NCBI GenBank assembly: GCA_905182995.1
Contig: CAJJDP010000210.1
Span: 1-41,260, forward strand
Length of the DNA stretch: 41,260 bases
Reading direction: 5' to 3'
Origin: Paramecium octaurelia
Taxonomy: Eukaryota; Ciliophora; Oligohymenophorea; Peniculida; Parameciidae
The position numbers were made by a program, and so were the translations under genes. Every line of letters begins with the position of its first letter. Position 1 is the stretch's first letter. The notes under the pieces are model-generated. The model saw only the letters and a program-made list of their open reading frames with translations. It was not told the origin of the DNA and ran no database searches. Below are positions 23,401 to 36,000 of the stretch, in pieces.

Positions 23401-26400
23401 ATAATATTTTGTATTTTAATCATTCTATACTAATAGTTTACCCAGGATGAGAGCAGTAATCCTTAAGACTATTAACTAATATGTACTTCATGTAAGACTG
23501 GCTTTAAGTTGTAGGATGGAAAATGCATTAAGTATTGTGATTCAGACTGTCAAAATTGTTAATACTCAGATGGATAATATTATTGTTATTACTGTGGGAG
23601 GAATAATTACCACAATTTATTGAGTTTAATTCAATATAAATGTTCAAATTGTCCTAGTTATTGTGAATTTTGCAGACAAAGATCATTTGATGAAATGCTG
23701 TCATTAAATTCTAATTTTGTTTAAAATTAAAAGAATTAAATCTATTCTTATTAATGCCTTAAGGCCTACTCCTTTAATCAAAATCTAAATTATGATTAGG
23801 ATTTTGGATAATTTATCCCTTGTTAAAATTAAATTGGCTGCGAAAATGTTATTAGTTTCTATATGAATCTATACTGTGTTGATGATGATTACTATAGTGC
23901 ATTATCTTTAATTAGTGATTAGAATCAATAAATTTAATTCAAAATGAAGAACATACTATTTGATTCCTTGTTATAATCTAGTCCAAAATAATCTAGTTTT
24001 ATTGATGTAAAGTATATCTATTATTTTAGATTGAAATAGATTCAAAATTTGAAATCATGAATAAGAAATTTATTAAAAAAGTCAGAATTTATATCACTTC
24101 CAATCAAGAATAGACTTGTTCAGTTAATTAGATAAGTTACATCTCTTAAAAATTTTCCCAGAACGTTTTTAGTCTAATGTAAATATTTTCTTATAAAAAG
24201 TGATGTTTAATTAATAATTTCCTCTTAAATGGAATAACCTCTAAAAATCAAAGTTTTTCAAGAGCTGCACTTTTTGGATTTTTCATTTATACGATTTGAA
24301 AATATTTAATTTGAAATCCAATAATCTACAAATTTACTATTATTTAGTGTTGAAGGATTTAAACCAATTAATTTAGAAATGGAAAAAATAGAATTTTAAT
24401 CCTCTGTGAAGAAATAACCATCATCTCTCATATTTCAAGGCAAGTAAATTTCTAAAATAAAATTTAATGAAATTCATCTTAAAGATTTAATTTTTAAAAA
24501 TGAAAACATAACAAGCATCTTTTAGCTATAATTCTTATCATCCAATGCATTAATTTAAATTAACAAATTTTAAATCTTGAATTGTATTTTTCACAAAGTT
24601 AATGTATTTGAATTCTAATCAAATTAAACAATTACAATATAATTTGATCAAATAAAGATATAAGCCAATTTAAATGTTAGTTCATTATTAACAACAAAAA
24701 TCAAAGATATAAACCTCTTAACCATTTCAAACTTTTTAATTTCTGGTTAAATGTAAAATTCAGAGCCTTTTATAAGTTTAAACAATACAGAAATTGCTTA
24801 AGTTGAAAATCTAACATTAAGTGATATGACACTTATAGATTCAATTTTTATGTAATTTGAGAAGTATGTGATAATCAATAATATCATTATTAACTAATGC
24901 AAAACTATTGGAATAGTTTACATTATCTGTAACTTTATACCTAAAGAAATGAGTAATCAAACTCATTTAACTTACTTTATGAATCAAATTACAATACAGA
25001 ATTTGAATTCAAATTATCTCTCATAAATAATATACTTACAACCATTTCACTCTGCTCTATCATCAGTAGACATAAAGAATATTCTAATTTTTAATATTTC
25101 TTTAAATAACCAAAATAATGTTTAGTTCGATTAATATGAGTCCTCTGTCATACATATCGAATTGCAAATTGTGAGAATTTAATATTGTACAATAAAAAGA
25201 GGATATGGATTCATTTAATTTTTATTAAAAAATATTTAAATATTAGAAATCATAGATTTACAAGCATAATAATTGAAGAGACATTAATTGCATTAATTTT
25301 ATGATTGCTCTGATTTAAATCCTAATCATTATAAAAGTATTATCAAATTATCTGATGTACAAAGCATTCATTTCGAACAGTTTTATATCACTGATTTTAA
25401 TGTGATAAACTCTGCCCTAATTGTATTTTAAAGTTATTCTTAATTATTGACTGAATCTAAATATCACTTAACAGACTTCATAGTCAAAGAAAATATTATT
25501 ATTGTATCTAAATCTTAAGAAAGTGCTTCACTAATATATATTGATAGTAGATTAAAAACCTAAGTCACTCTTGTTAATATAGAGATTACACGAAATTAAT
25601 TACATAATTATGGATAAAACTTATTCATATTTTCAGCCGTTGGTGTCTTAATAAATTGTCCTTCTGGAGACATTAAAATGGAATCAAACATATTCAACTC
25701 AAATTTTGCAACTAACTCAACAGACACTATTACATACATCTTTGCAAAATCTGTAATCATGAATTCAGTATAATTCTTCAATAATTCCATTTATAACATA
25801 GATTTACTGTTAAAAAATATTATTCTTAGTTTTCCCAGAGATGATATTGTTAGGTTTAGTAATTTAAAGAATATCTTTCCATTAATTAGTGAAGTAGGAA
25901 ATTCATATCTTTAAGCTGAAACTGTAATTGTTTAAAATTGTTAGGTTGAAAATTCTTCAGGAAAGAACGGAGTGGGGTTTTACATAAATGCACTCATTAT
26001 AAAATTCATAGATGTAGATTTTAAAAATTTAAAAACTCAATTCAAAAATAATGAAGAGCATGGAGCTTGTATTTTTATTGACATTCCATCTCAGAGCTCT
26101 TAAATTTTTCTTTCACACATCAGTGTCTAAAACGTTATTTCCAAGGATTATGGAGGCTTTCTCTATATAAAATCAGATCATGATTATTTGAATCTTACCC
26201 TGTAAAATCTCACCTTATAAAGATGTTTCTCTTCTAAAGGAACAGTACTTTATGCATCTTTTTAAAAAACTTCATTATCAAATAAATTGAACATTCTAGA
26301 TGTCAACATAAGAGATTAATTCACTGCCTTATATGATTACTTTTAATAAATGATTAACAATCCAACTATCTAAATTAATCTAAATAATAGAACTTCATTT

Positions 26401-29400
26401 TATGCTGAAAATTCCGTTATGAACTTTACAAATATACACTTATCAAATGTGTCAGGAGAATCATTATTCTATTGCATAGATTAAGGAAATATCCTTTTGA
26501 ATTAAATTATTATTATTAATGGCACGATGCCAAAATAAAGCCTATTATACATACAACCTAGAAATGGTATAAATTATAGTTATTTAAATAGATTTGGAAA
26601 CTGTGATAAGTATCAAGGGATTGCAAGTTAAGAACGTATTATAATAAAGTACCTAAGGTGAGAGATGTTAATTACCTAATTAAGCTAAATCTAAAAAAAT
26701 TTAAAATATGTAATGTTAATTTGAACTTCCAAATAATAATTTTGAAAGAGATATCGATATAATTAGTAACCAATTAATGGATTGCCTATATAATCAATAT
26801 CTTTATTCATATTCAATTTAGTAGCAAGCCATTATAACCATAACCTAGATAAAAGACTGTGATATTATCAAGCTTTAGGACATAAGTTTCATCAACAACG
26901 ATAACTCTTTATCGAAAAGCGGAGTCGTGTTTTTGGAATTGAATAAGTAAAAATATAATACTTATTAAATTTCAATAAAAAATGTGAATATAAGGGATAA
27001 TTAATGCGGCTAAGTTGGTTGCATATATCTAAACTCAGATATTTATAATGAAAAGTCCACCTTATTATTTAATCAACATAATCGAATCTTACAAATAAGT
27101 AAAGAATAGATATTAGCATAACTTAAACATGATGTAGTTATTGTTAATTATAAATGTTTGGGTAATTCTGCAGAATTTGGAACATGTTTATTTTCAAATT
27201 AATCCAATATACTAATATAAAATTCAATTCTACAAAATAATTAAGCAAAACAAATTGGAGGAACTATTTATTTTATAGGATTAGAATCCAGTTTATTTTT
27301 ATTGGACTCTCAAATCTTAAGAAATTCGGCACAAATTGCAGGTGCAATCTTTTATGAAAATAGTATAAGTTAAGATATGCGAGGATTCGATACTAGTTTT
27401 TCTGAAAATCATGCATCTTTTTTTGGAAATGATCTTGTTTAATCTCCAGAACATTTATCAATTACATTAAATAATTATAGAAGCACTTTTAACACTTATG
27501 CAATTAAGAAAAATAATGACTCATGGTATGAATAATTAGCTAATTCGAACACTGATAACTAAGTAATTTTTTTACCTAGTGGTACTCCAATTCAGAATTA
27601 TCAATAATTTAACTAGGATACCTAGGAATTATAATCTTTGGCCTTAACCTTTAGGATTGTTGCCTTAGATAACAATTATTCTAAATAATTTAACTTGATT
27701 AATTCAAAGTGTGCCATTGAAACTAAGTTGTTCGATTTGGAATAATAAGAATTCATTGATGTTTATAATCAAACATTCATATCTCAAAATTCTGTCTATT
27801 TTAATACAACAACAAATGATTACAATCTAGATGATTTGATTATTCTATTTGATAGTGATAATACAAATAAAAAATACTTATAATTAGTAATAACATGTGA
27901 TAGCATCAAAATAAAACAATATGATGAAAGCAATCTCATTATCAAATCATTCCACACTAATTACAAACTATTCGTCAATATTAACACGTATAAATGTAGA
28001 GTAGGAGAAATCAAGTCTTTAACAGATATGTCATGTCATGAGTGTGCTTCAGAACTAGACCAATATTCACTAAAACTTAATTCAAATAAGTGTAACATAA
28101 GGGATGAGCAAACGACCTTAAATGTCACTTCATTTAAACTAAATCTAAGAAAAGTATGGAATCTATTCTTATTCAATCTAGGGTTTTTGGAGACCATACT
28201 TTGATAACAATTAAATTGAAGAATGCTATAATTTAAAAGAGAATTGTATTGGATAATGGGATTATGGAGATAGTTCATGTTACTTAGGTCACATAGGAGC
28301 ATTGTGTGAGTAATGTGATATCCAAAACACAAGAGGACAGGGAAAATTCTCAAATGCTTAGCAATATACTTGTGGATCTTGTGATGAAATTCGATATAAT
28401 TTGCTCTAAATTGCTGGGTTCAGTACTTGGTAAATTATGAATCATATTTAAGGACATTAATAACCATCGTTCTTAGTGTTAAAGGGGCAATAACAAATCA
28501 ATATTATTTCCTAGAGTCTCCTTACTTAATCAAGATCTTTACCAACTATTTATAGATCATAAGTTCCTTAACTTCATTTAAGTTAAATTTGCCAGTCAGC
28601 TATTTTTATTTTTTAAATGGAGTTGGAAGTCCAATACAAAGGATTTCTTATTCAATGGATTGCTATTTAAGTATTATAATTAAATATTGTATAGTTAATT
28701 TATCCTATTTGGATATTCATTATATTAGATTAATTTGGTAATTAATACTTCCATGCATTTACTTTTTAATCCTAGCTTTATTCTATTCTTTCCTCATCTA
28801 TCTAAATCAAATTAAATATAGAGGGCCAATTGTAATGACGGCTATTATCTATATGTACATTTACTTTTAGCCCAGCTTAATCGGATCACTAATTGCTTTA
28901 GTATCAACTCGCTAAATTTCAGGAGTCTCCTGGATCTAAGCCAATGTTGCTTATAAATTTGATACTCTTGTGCATAAAAGATGGGTCCTAACATTTTGCA
29001 CTCCATTCCTCTCATTATTTGGCATTATAATACCTTTGGGATTACTATTTGGAATGTACAATTAAAGACATAAACTCATTTACAAAAGAGGCAAAAGTCT
29101 ATTTGGATATCTTTATTATGAGTACAAGCCATAGGCCTACTTTTGGGAGATAATTAAGATTATAACAAAAGAATTAGTTATTTTGTTTCTGATCTTTTAT
29201 GAAGACTCAATAATATTAAAAGGTTCACTTATTTATTTTATTCTTTTATTTTATTAATTATTAAACCTTAAATACTAACCTTTTAAGTCTTACAGATTGA
29301 ATCTGCTGGATTATTAATCAACATTGATTTGTGGAGCATCAATCATTTTGGGAATAGGACTTAATATGGAATATGAATTTAAAAGCATTTCCAACATTTA

Positions 29401-29818
29401 CTTTTTTGCATTGTTTATTATCAATATATTTATAATTGCCAAATTATTGCTTTGCATCATTAATTCGTATGTTAATGAAATGGAGGACAAAATTGATGTA
29501 ATTAAGAAAAAGATTTTATCACTTTTACCTAATTCATTAAGGATGAGTCATCAATGTCAAAGAATACTGCAACTCAATGTTGAAAGAAGAAAAAGGGTAA
29601 CAAATAACTTTAAGAGAATGAAATCCGCTTATAAACAATTTTAACAAAGATCTAAACAGTCCTCCAATCAATAATTGTTTAATACAATCTCAATTTAGTA
29701 GATAACCTAAAGAACAACGTAATAAATATCATAAATTAATTTAGAAGTCAACTCACTGAAAGGGATCAAGGCACTAGCTAAAATGCACTATTATCCTAAT
29801 AATAATAGAAATGAATGA
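20408..29818 (+). CDS. giant membrane protein A: Cys-rich repeats, beta-helix, multi-TM
   Basis: Eleven introns of 19-28 nt (starts 21338, 21447, 21873, 22151, 22696, 23411, 24007, 24179, 26567, 28154, 28430) restore one frame of 3,050 residues. A signal peptide ('MFSQTLLAFLLWVQLCSS') precedes an ectodomain possibly of laminin-G-like fold (to about 21870). Cysteine-rich furin/growth-factor-receptor-type repeats ('CHSSCNGCFGPMNYQCKSC', 'CDPYCIDCQSKDICINC') fill about 21895-23700. About 23900-27900 is Asn/Ile-rich repeated strand sequence like pectin-lyase beta-helices. Then comes a conserved 'GHIGALCEQCD' block (about 28270-28320), 7-8 membrane segments (about 28430-29470) and a Lys/Arg/Gln-rich cytoplasmic tail. 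It resembles large hypothetical ciliate surface proteins; a receptor or adhesin role is inference. Stop TGA 29816-29818. Gene B is its tail-to-tail paralogue. Confidence 0.9.
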
Positions 29819-30026
29819 GTCTTGAATAAGAAGTTGTGAATTGTATTTTAAAATAATAAAATTTATATTTTTAAAATATTTGAATTAGATTAGAAAAATA
29901 ATTTTTAAGGAGATTTATCATAATATAAGGGAAGTAATGGTTTTTGTAATGGTCAATTTAAATTAATTATATATATAAAATATAGAAAACTTGTTAAAAT
30001 AATATTACTAAATAATTATTAATATT
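29819..30026. other. short 3' intergenic region between convergent giant genes
   Basis: 208 bp separate the stop of giant gene A from the stop of giant gene B on the opposite strand. It is almost pure A/T and should hold both 3' ends. No long inverted repeat was seen. Confidence 0.6.
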
Positions 30027-33000
30027 TCATTGACTCATTATCTCATTATCAATTTCTTCTTGTAGATTTCTTGATTTCAGATCAAAGTCAATAGGATAAA
30101 TTTTATTATTAGTTTTTGGTTTTTCTTAGAAATTCCTTATTTCATTTTCAAAATCGGAATTTCTTTCTAAACCGTAAGTTTTTAGTTTTTCTGGATAGCT
30201 ATCGCTTTAGGTGTGCATTTAATATAAACCTGGGTTAGAATGAACAATCTCCAATAGATATTTCCTTATCTTTTAAAATCTAATATGTATTCGTTATTTT
30301 TGTTATTCTCGATTTGTTAGAAGTCTCTTTAGAATATAATTGGAATTTATTAAATTTGGAAATCTTTTATTGATTTTATCCCTTATTTTATCCAGATTTT
30401 ATTGTTAATTTTCCAATTAAGCCAATAGTATTCCCCATACAATATATAAAATGAATACACCGTTTAACCCAATAAGAAATATATAAAATGGTAGAATTAT
30501 CTCTTAACTGTTTGATATGTCAGCTTAATATATGGTAATTGATAATACTATGGAAGTACCGCAAATCAGTGTACTAAACTCATCAATAATATTTAATTAA
30601 TTTAGTTAGTAAGGTCTATACTTTTTAGTCAGTAATTGATATATAAAAACAATGATAAAAACCAAAGCTCCTTTTATGATGATTAAGTCTTCATAAAATG
30701 TTAAAAAGATAATAATAAATCCTTTTTACAAAATTTTGACTATTTCCCAAAAGTAAGCACTCCTTGAATACTCATTATACAAATATCCCCAATTTTTTCT
30801 TGTGTTTTAATCTTCCAGTTTATTTCTTTATAAGTATAAACTAGCAAACATATAGGCAGGAATAATAAATGCTAAAACCAATGTGACAGGAAAAATAAAC
30901 GTTAAAATCCAATTAAAATGCTCTTTAGTATCATATCTATAAGCAACATTACCTTGAATCCAATATAAATTTGAGATGTATCTAAAGGATAATAAAGAGA
31001 TCAATCCTCCAATCAAATTTGGTTAAAAATATGTGAATAAATAGATTGATGAAGTTGTAAATGCACTCTTATTCAACTTTGTTATATTAAAACTAACAGC
31101 CAATAAATAAATAGTAGCGAATGTTAGAATGTAAATAAGAGGTAATATCAAAGCCCAGACCATTCTGAAATAAATAATATTGATATCTGAGATGCCTGCT
31201 AAAAAGCAGTCTAATGATAAACTCATGGTTTCTATTGGATTTCCAACTGATTTCACAGAAGTTGATAGTCCACTTGGCATTGATAATTAGAACGTAGAGA
31301 TCACTCCAATGATTTAGAAATAATTGGTTAATACTTTGATTAATACATTCCCTTGAGTTGCTCTAGGGTCCGCTGAGGCTATTTTTAATAAAATTCTTTT
31401 CTATTGAATTACCGCTTTATCTATTGTTTCTATTGTACCTTTTACAGATAGAAAAATTGAGATCATTGTCCAAATACTAATTAAAGCTACTTTTGCAGAG
31501 TTACCACTAACATTTTCACAGCTTCCACATTTATAAATTGTGCTTACAGAATAAGAACCTTATCCTCTGATATTATAAAGGTCGCACTGCTCACATAAAG
31601 CCCCTATATGTGCCGATGAGCAGATTTCGTTGCCAGGAGTCCATCCACCTTCACAACTCTCAGGCATATTCAAACAATATTCTATATTTTCACTGCTCTC
31701 ATAGGGTCTCCAATAATGAGGTCTCAACATGATTCTAGCTGAAGTAACATTTTGCATTCTGATTGGATCCTTTATTCTACATTATTCTCCTGCTCTTACG
31801 TTGTATTGATAAGATTTTGGATCACATAATTTACATGTTCCTTATACAGTTTTATACTCTCCCCTTTAACAAGGGAATGTTTATAAATTCACCCTTAATT
31901 TATAATTTGTCAAATAATATTTGAGTAAGTATGGAGGTTGATCATCAAAGATAGGAATTTTCACTGAATCACAAATTATTTCCAATTATAAATAGTTCTA
32001 ATGTGATTAATCAGGATCAAAATTAATAATCATTTAGTCTAAATTATAATCCTAACTTGTTTAATTGAATTCAATATCTTTTATACTAGTAAAGTTATCC
32101 TAAAATCCTCCTTCCTTTCCATTAATAATCAATCGACCTTTCAATGTACATTTGCTTCCATCTAATGCTTTCACTTAACTATTTCCTTTATCTAGTGGAA
32201 TTATTCTAAAAGTTAAATTTAAAGGCAAGTATTCTTGGGTTTATTCAATAAAAAATTTATAATCTTTAATAACTTGTCCGCTGGGAAGCATTAGAAAGTT
32301 TTCTTCCTTTTAACCTATGAAATATTTCTCAATGTCGATCTGCTCAATAACTTAGTTTTGGCTATTCTCTATGGTTTTTGTATTCATAAATTTTGAACCA
32401 ATTTCTAAAGTTAGTTTTACTGGAAAGCTAGCTACATTATCACTAAATAGAGATGCTTTGTTTTTTGAATAAATCACATTTGTCTTATCTTTGTCAGGGA
32501 TTGCATAGTTTTTTAAAAACATAGCTCCTCCAACCTTTGCTTAATTATTTAAAAATTCGGAATTATAAACTAAGAATAAAGATTATTCTTAATAGTCAAA
32601 ATAAATAGCTCCACCCGTTTCTTTTGCAACATTCATTATAAATTAACAAGATGTTATAAGTACACTTATTGAAGAGATATAAGCTGCCCCTCCATATGTG
32701 CCAGTATTATTTTTAAAGTAACTAGACTCAAGCTTCACAGTTGTTAGCTTATTTTCATAGTAATTTTCAATCTAATTTAATAATCTTTGTGATTTTTTTT
32801 CTGTGAATTATCTCAAGTTCGTAATCATCATTTTAGATGATATAATTAAACAACTCAACAGTCCACATTCATTATCTTACATTTTTATTGAGTTGAGACG
32901 CATCAAATTGTTATTTTTTTATTCTTCTATGTTTATAAATTTTAATATTCCTTCTTTGCAGTTGGAACATATGATATCCTGAAAGTTTAGATTTTCGAAT

Positions 33001-36000
33001 AAAATTTAATGTTATGAGGCAATTGAATCAACTTAAAATATAAATTCAGGGTTGGTTCTTTTTAATATTAAGCTAAAAAAATTGTCAAGACTAATAATAT
33101 ATTGATTTTATTAATCATAAAAAGTTTGCAGTTACTCTGGAGATGAGTATAATTTGAAACATTAATAAAAGTGTTTAGGAAGGTATGGAATTATTTCAAT
33201 TGGTTTTAAGACATCTCCTATTAGTTCTTTGAAAGATACTAACTAAACATTGACTAATTACACAACTGTCAGTTATTCTAAAATATGAAAAATTATGTAC
33301 TTTTATTTAGCTTAAAGTTCAGTGTGCTTCCACTAATTAATGTTTAATTTGATATCTCAATGTTTTTTAAAGTAATTGATTCCGCATTTATTATTTCCAT
33401 AACGCCGTAATCTAATAAATCTCTAAAATTGCAATTCTCTAAAGTAATATTGCCTCTTTCAATTGAGATTAGATAATTTTTTGCTTAAAATTTTATTTCT
33501 TATTCGCTTAAATTATTAATTCTACCTAAGTATTATAGAAAACCTTGATATGTATTTTTAATTAATAAATCAGAAATTACAACATTCAAAATTAGAGAGT
33601 TGCTCATAAAAATTATAGGAAGTTTAAAGAAAGCGATTGCCAATGAATAAACATTTAAAATTACATTTTTTGAAATTACTATCTAATTCTTATTTCTTGA
33701 AGGTTCTAAAAAGATTGTTCCTCCTTCTTACCTACTAAAACTTTACGAAAACAGATTGTTTGATATTAATAAATTTAAATCTGATTGAGAAGAGTCAATA
33801 AATAATGTTCCCCCTTGTGATTTCTCTACATTTATAAATTGGTTTGGCTGAAATTGAAATTACAATTCTAAATTTCAAGAACCCCATAAGATTAAGTTCC
33901 AAAATAGAATGCTCCTCCTTAATAAGCCACTGAATTTTAACTTGAAACATTCCAAAAGTAAATTGTGTTAGCTTAGCAAAATGCATTTCCTCCCTTAGAC
34001 CTGATGGGGAAAATTTCATACAAATTCTCAACATAAGTAATTTCATCTTATAGATATCCCCAAATTAATCTATCCTTTAAATATTAATTTTAAGAATTAA
34101 AATAACTATCCGTAATATTGAGACTGTTGCCAATAAATACTAAATTAGCCCCTTAATTATTTGTGATTATGTTATTTTCAAAAGAAGAATTACTTAATAT
34201 AATTTCCGAGTTAGGATTCTATATGTAAATTGTTGATGATTATTTATAGATTTGGTCTTCTTGATAAGTATGATGATGGTTATTAAAAACTGTAATGTCT
34301 TGCAAATTGATTTTCTACTCTTACTCAGATATTATGCTAATAACGCTAGGCTGCTCTGAAAGTTTAGTCAGAATTAAGGTATTATTTACCAAGTTAAGAA
34401 GTTTCATTTCAATTTTTTCAAAATTTCTTATATTCGTTCTTTCCAAAGATTTAACTGTTATAATAGGCTAATTGATAGCTATTAAGCCTCTAATCTCCAG
34501 ATTCTTAATTAAAAAAATTTTAGCATTATATACCAAAATCATGCTACCATACCCAATTTCTATATTCTTCTATAAACAAGAACTTTATTAATGGAACAAT
34601 TTAATTTTATATTCATTTTCTAAAGTAGCTTTGAAATTATTTATCACTATCTAGTCCGCATTGCTAATAGATATCTCTGGGAGAGTGAATGCTCTAATAA
34701 TGTTAACATTCTCCATATTAATATACTTCACATCAAAATATAAAGAAGAATTAGCTGTATTTACAGAAGTCATTTCATTTTGGTTTGTAAATTTATTGGA
34801 TTGAATAGTCAATCCATTAATCCTAACATCTAAATTCAAAAATTGATCGCTTTGCAATAGTTCTATGAACACTTTGCTTCCAATAAAATTATTATTAATA
34901 TAAGTTATTGTGTTAAATGAAATTATATTTGTTTTGATATTGTCCTAGTATAATGTATCAAGTTTATTTGTTATTACGACGCTATCAGGACTATTGAAAT
35001 TATTGTTTGATATTAACATTTTATCAACTGAAAATAAAGGTAGTTTGAATAGTTATGCTTTAAGATTGAATATCCCATTAGAAACTTTAACGTTGATTAA
35101 TTTTACGCTTAATGCTCCTGGTACATTAATTAGATTTGAATTAGCTAATTCATCATATTCTGAATTGAATTATTCAATGTGGATAATGGATTCCCTAATT
35201 GAATTCATAAATTTAGTTTACAAAAGAATAGATGACTCATATTTATTATTGAATGACTTGAGATTATTGATTTTGAGCTCTTGATTTCCATATCCAGTAT
35301 CCAAAATTTAAACAATTAATTTTGAATTGATTATTACACAATTGAAGATTAGAAATTGATTAATTTCAAACACCAAAGGTTTTGTTAAATTTTAAGTAAA
35401 ATAATAATTTATAATTCCATTCAGATTTAATAGTTTAGAATCTTAAATTTACACATTTTTCATAATTATATTTGTTGGATTTTAGATCTATATGCAGATT
35501 TAATTTTAGTTGATATTAATTAATGTAATTTCCTCTATTATTACAGACACACCAAATAAATTCTTAATGTTTATGTAAGTTATATTACTATTTGGAATAA
35601 GCTAAAGATTTTTGAAGTTAATTGAAGTGAATTCATAAAAAGTAATATTATCCTCAAGATAAATTTACATACCACTCTAAGATTGCAAAACTAATTCTAA
35701 ATATTGTAAAGTGAAGACATTTCGACGGATTTCTGATTTAAGAAATGCATTTTTTGTGATCAAGCAATCTCCTGCGTTTGGTAATAAGGTTAAGATATAT
35801 CTCACTAATTTTACGCTTTTTTGGTTTAATTCATTAAATAGATAGTTAGTTTCCACAGATAAATGGTTGAAATTGGCAGTTGAAAATATATTCGAAATAA
35901 GAGCATTTTTGCTTAAAAAGTCATCTTATTCTTCTTAAGTTTCTAGCTTATTAAAATAATGATCAAAAGATTGCTTTGAACAATATAAATTTATTGGAAT

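Noticed and set aside
28036..28353. 105-codon - strand frame inside giant gene A
   Set aside because: It is the reverse complement of the conserved exons around the CEQC motif, so a shadow frame.
20408..29818. Many TAA and TAG codons as evidence of pseudogenes
   Set aside because: They occur throughout well-formed domains at glutamine-like positions and in all genes of the window; they are sense codons in this genetic code. Only TGA was used as a stop.
34994..35284. 96-codon + strand frame inside giant gene B
   Set aside because: It lies opposite the continuous - strand beta-helix coding frame and has no independent support.
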